Shown here: positions 61,786 to 64,000 of the stretch, piece after piece
Numbering within the stretch: the first letter of the stretch is position 1
How the letters are laid out: every line of letters begins with the position of its first letter
Assembly: GCA_963969395.1 (NCBI GenBank)
Contig: OZ017798.1
Span: forward strand, 24,420,173-24,484,172
DNA: 64,000 bases
Source of the DNA: Pseudoscleropodium purum
Lineage: Eukaryota; Streptophyta; Bryopsida; Hypnales; Brachytheciaceae
Reading direction: 5' to 3'
Position numbers and translations under genes: made by a program
The notes under the pieces: model-generated
The model's database searches: none
The model's input: the letters and a program-made list of their open reading frames with translations, nothing else
Told to the model about the DNA's origin: nothing

Positions 61786-64000
61786 ATGTAATTTGTTTAC
61801 AAACTTTACCTACAATGAATATATTAGACCTTATATTTTATTGCACCTAGTTCCTATATTTTTTGCCAATGGCCTTTCAAGTAACCTTTTGTATCTTCTT
61901 TTCTTAAAAATTGTGAAAATTGAATAGAAAACAAACCTAATACATTATTTTCTTAAGAATTTTGTATGATTGCTTGAAAAATAAGAAACTTCATAATTTT
62001 TGCATCACTAATCCAAATGGAATGAATAAAACCTTTTCATATAGACAAAATATAATATACAAGAAAGAAAATATTTAAAATTTATTTCAAACTTTTGTGA
62101 ATTTTTGTGCTACCTAGTCTCTCTTGTTTTGAAGTTGAAGATAATGTGTTTTTTTGTCTTACCCAAAAGTTTTAGAAAATCCAGTCAAAAATTGAGGCTA
62201 GACAAGCCTACCTTTTTCTCAACTCCTAAGAGATCATTCAAGAACGTCTCAATCAATATTGGATATAAATGTACTCTCTCTATATCTAATGGTTGGTGGC
62301 CGCCTTATTTTTTGAAATTTAATGGTCTCCATTTAAGTTATGTTTTTATTAGGGCCAAGTAGCCATTGTTTGATCTTGCTCAATAAACTACTTCCTAATG
62401 GACAAAGGCAATGAAGAACAATGATATCTAAGTCCCATCCATTAACAAGTCTTTGACATTGGAATCTATTTAAATCCTTTGCCATTGGATTAAAAGAAAT
62501 GAATGCTCATAAACCTAATTGGTGTGGGATGCTAGATACTTTGTTTTGGCTTATAGAATCAAAAATTCAAATTAAGAGATGAATAAATGCGTTTAAGTTT
62601 TAATTTAGTTATTATGCTTGATTCAAAGCCAATGAGAGATTAAATTCAATAAATTTCCAAGTGACGTGAAATCTACCAATATTCAATTAAACCGTGCTCT
62701 TTGTACCAAATGCTTGGTTACCACCACTTTGAAAATGAGCTTTGTAGAGGTTATGTTTGAACTAAAGAGAAGTAGATTCTCTTTTGTTTACATATGAGAA
62801 GTCATTTCTTAATGATCAAGGCAATGTAGAGTAATAGTATACAAGTCCTACTTTTGAATAAATTTTTGATATTAAAATGTTTGTAGTTTAATTTATTGGG
62901 GTAGTAATTAAGTTGATCAATTCATTCACTTGAATACAAGCCATCAGTTTAAAATTCACTTAAAATACCCTTTTTTTTTCTTGTAGTGCATATATTTCCG
63001 ACATTGAACAAACAAATGAAATTTGTTTTTGTGAACAAAGTGGCATGTAAGGGTGCCACTTGGAAAAATTCCAATGCCTTTTGATTTTCAAGTTGGTACC
63101 CCCAAAGTCTCGTTTTGAGTAGTAGTTATCAAAAATCAAGTATAGTAGCAAGGTATATTGGCAACTTTTATCTAAATTTTAAAAGATACGTTTGTAATGA
63201 TTGTATAAATAAGCCAAGTGCATGTAGCTAAATACCAAATTGTAGTTTCATCACAACCAAGTTCATGATGTTTGACACATCTCTTTTAAGTGCAAACAAA
63301 TACGAACAAATGATTATTAGTTAGAGGGTGAAGTCGTCAAATGAACCTTTATTGATTGGAGTTTGGTTTGTATGTGACTATGTATGTATGTGTGTGAATT
63401 TCAAACATGTATTGTTATTATATCTTTGGCCTTTTTGCTAACTTACATAAAAATGCAACAACAAAAATGAAAATATAAGAGGATAATTTTGAAATATCCA
63501 ATAAAAATTAAAGAAAATTTCTAAAATGATGAATAAAAATTGAATCAATTTGAACTTCTTTAATTTTCAATAATCCTTTAGTATCTTAAGGGTCTATGGT
63601 CTTTAGAAACAACCAAAAAGTGTGATTTTTTAGAATTGTCTTTCTCCAAATGTAATGAAAGACTTACAATGGTTAACTATAGGATTTCATGGTTATATTT
63701 TGGAAGAGTTCCAAAATATGAATGAAATCCTAAACACTTCAATGCTCAAATACAAATATCATATACTCTCACCACTTGATAAGTAATTTCTTTCCCCATA
63801 TCCATTTGTCTTCAATCTCTAAAGTTAGACGATAGATTGACAATGAGATTTTAACCTTGTATAGTGTGTTATTCATCTATTCAAATTTCTCTTGAATTGA
63901 ATGCTATTTATTCTACAATTTTTGGAAATTTTTTGCATAACATGACTTTTATTTTTAAAATGTTTTTAACACTAAAATCTACAATATTGTATTTGTCTAT

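Larger units (their letters stand above)
59053..64000. other. AT-rich intergenic DNA to window end
   Basis: No supported gene. A (GA)-rich tract is at 59458-59485. A tandem TTTTCCTTATCCCCCAT-like repeat is at about 60955-61060, and a dispersed repeat at 61540-61785. Other frames are short and random in look. Confidence 0.6.

Noticed and set aside
62390..62860. Possible 45-bp direct repeat (62391 and 62806)
   Set aside because: Similarity is modest and short in AT-rich sequence, not distinguishable from chance by eye.

Overview
This is a land-plant nuclear window. Its genes are intron-rich with GT-AG introns, and three of the products are recognisable plant proteins: an RPT4 proteasome ATPase, a CHR4/PKR1-type CHD remodeller and an LCBK2-type sphingoid base kinase. 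They sit in very AT-rich, repeat-filled DNA. The piggyBac fossil and the small genes with long intergenic deserts make me lean to a non-seed plant such as a bryophyte, but that is inference.

Layout. 1-3100 (-): the 5' nine exons of RPT4, cut by the window edge; intron 2 carries partial duplications of the gene itself. 4294-10994 (-): one complete but decayed Ty3/gypsy chromovirus with two LTRs, a 5-bp GATGA target duplication, primer site, polypurine tract, gag, pol and a C-terminal chromodomain. Its LTR promoter holds a dense array of phased GAA/TTC pentamers like heat-shock elements. 11434-11649: a 216-bp foldback MITE with CACTA-type ends. 11753-13060 (-): a piggyBac transposase fossil that keeps its catalytic aspartates. 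13285-15060 (-): unidentified broken reading frames. 15061-27100: AT-rich DNA without genes, holding a 76-bp tandem repeat (25640-26510), a hexamer-like minisatellite and dispersed repeats. 28600-32690: a GC-richer, repeat-studded stretch upstream of the next gene, probably its promoter and leader.

32695-45508 (+): a CHD-type remodeller of about 2,900 residues in at least 19 exons, with PWWP, two PHD fingers, a split double chromodomain, a SNF2 ATPase and a C-terminal SANT-like domain. ATPase motifs I, II and III are all damaged, so it looks like a pseudo-remodeller. Tail to tail with it, 47057-53351 (-), lies a 13-exon LCBK2-like kinase of 395 residues, fully reconstructed here by splice phase.

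57265-59052: a large inverted duplication (496- and 705-bp arms, 587-bp spacer). Each arm carries the same TATA promoter and leader, and the two promoters face each other, so convergent transcription could give double-stranded RNA. The rest, to 64000, is AT-rich repeat DNA with no gene I can support.
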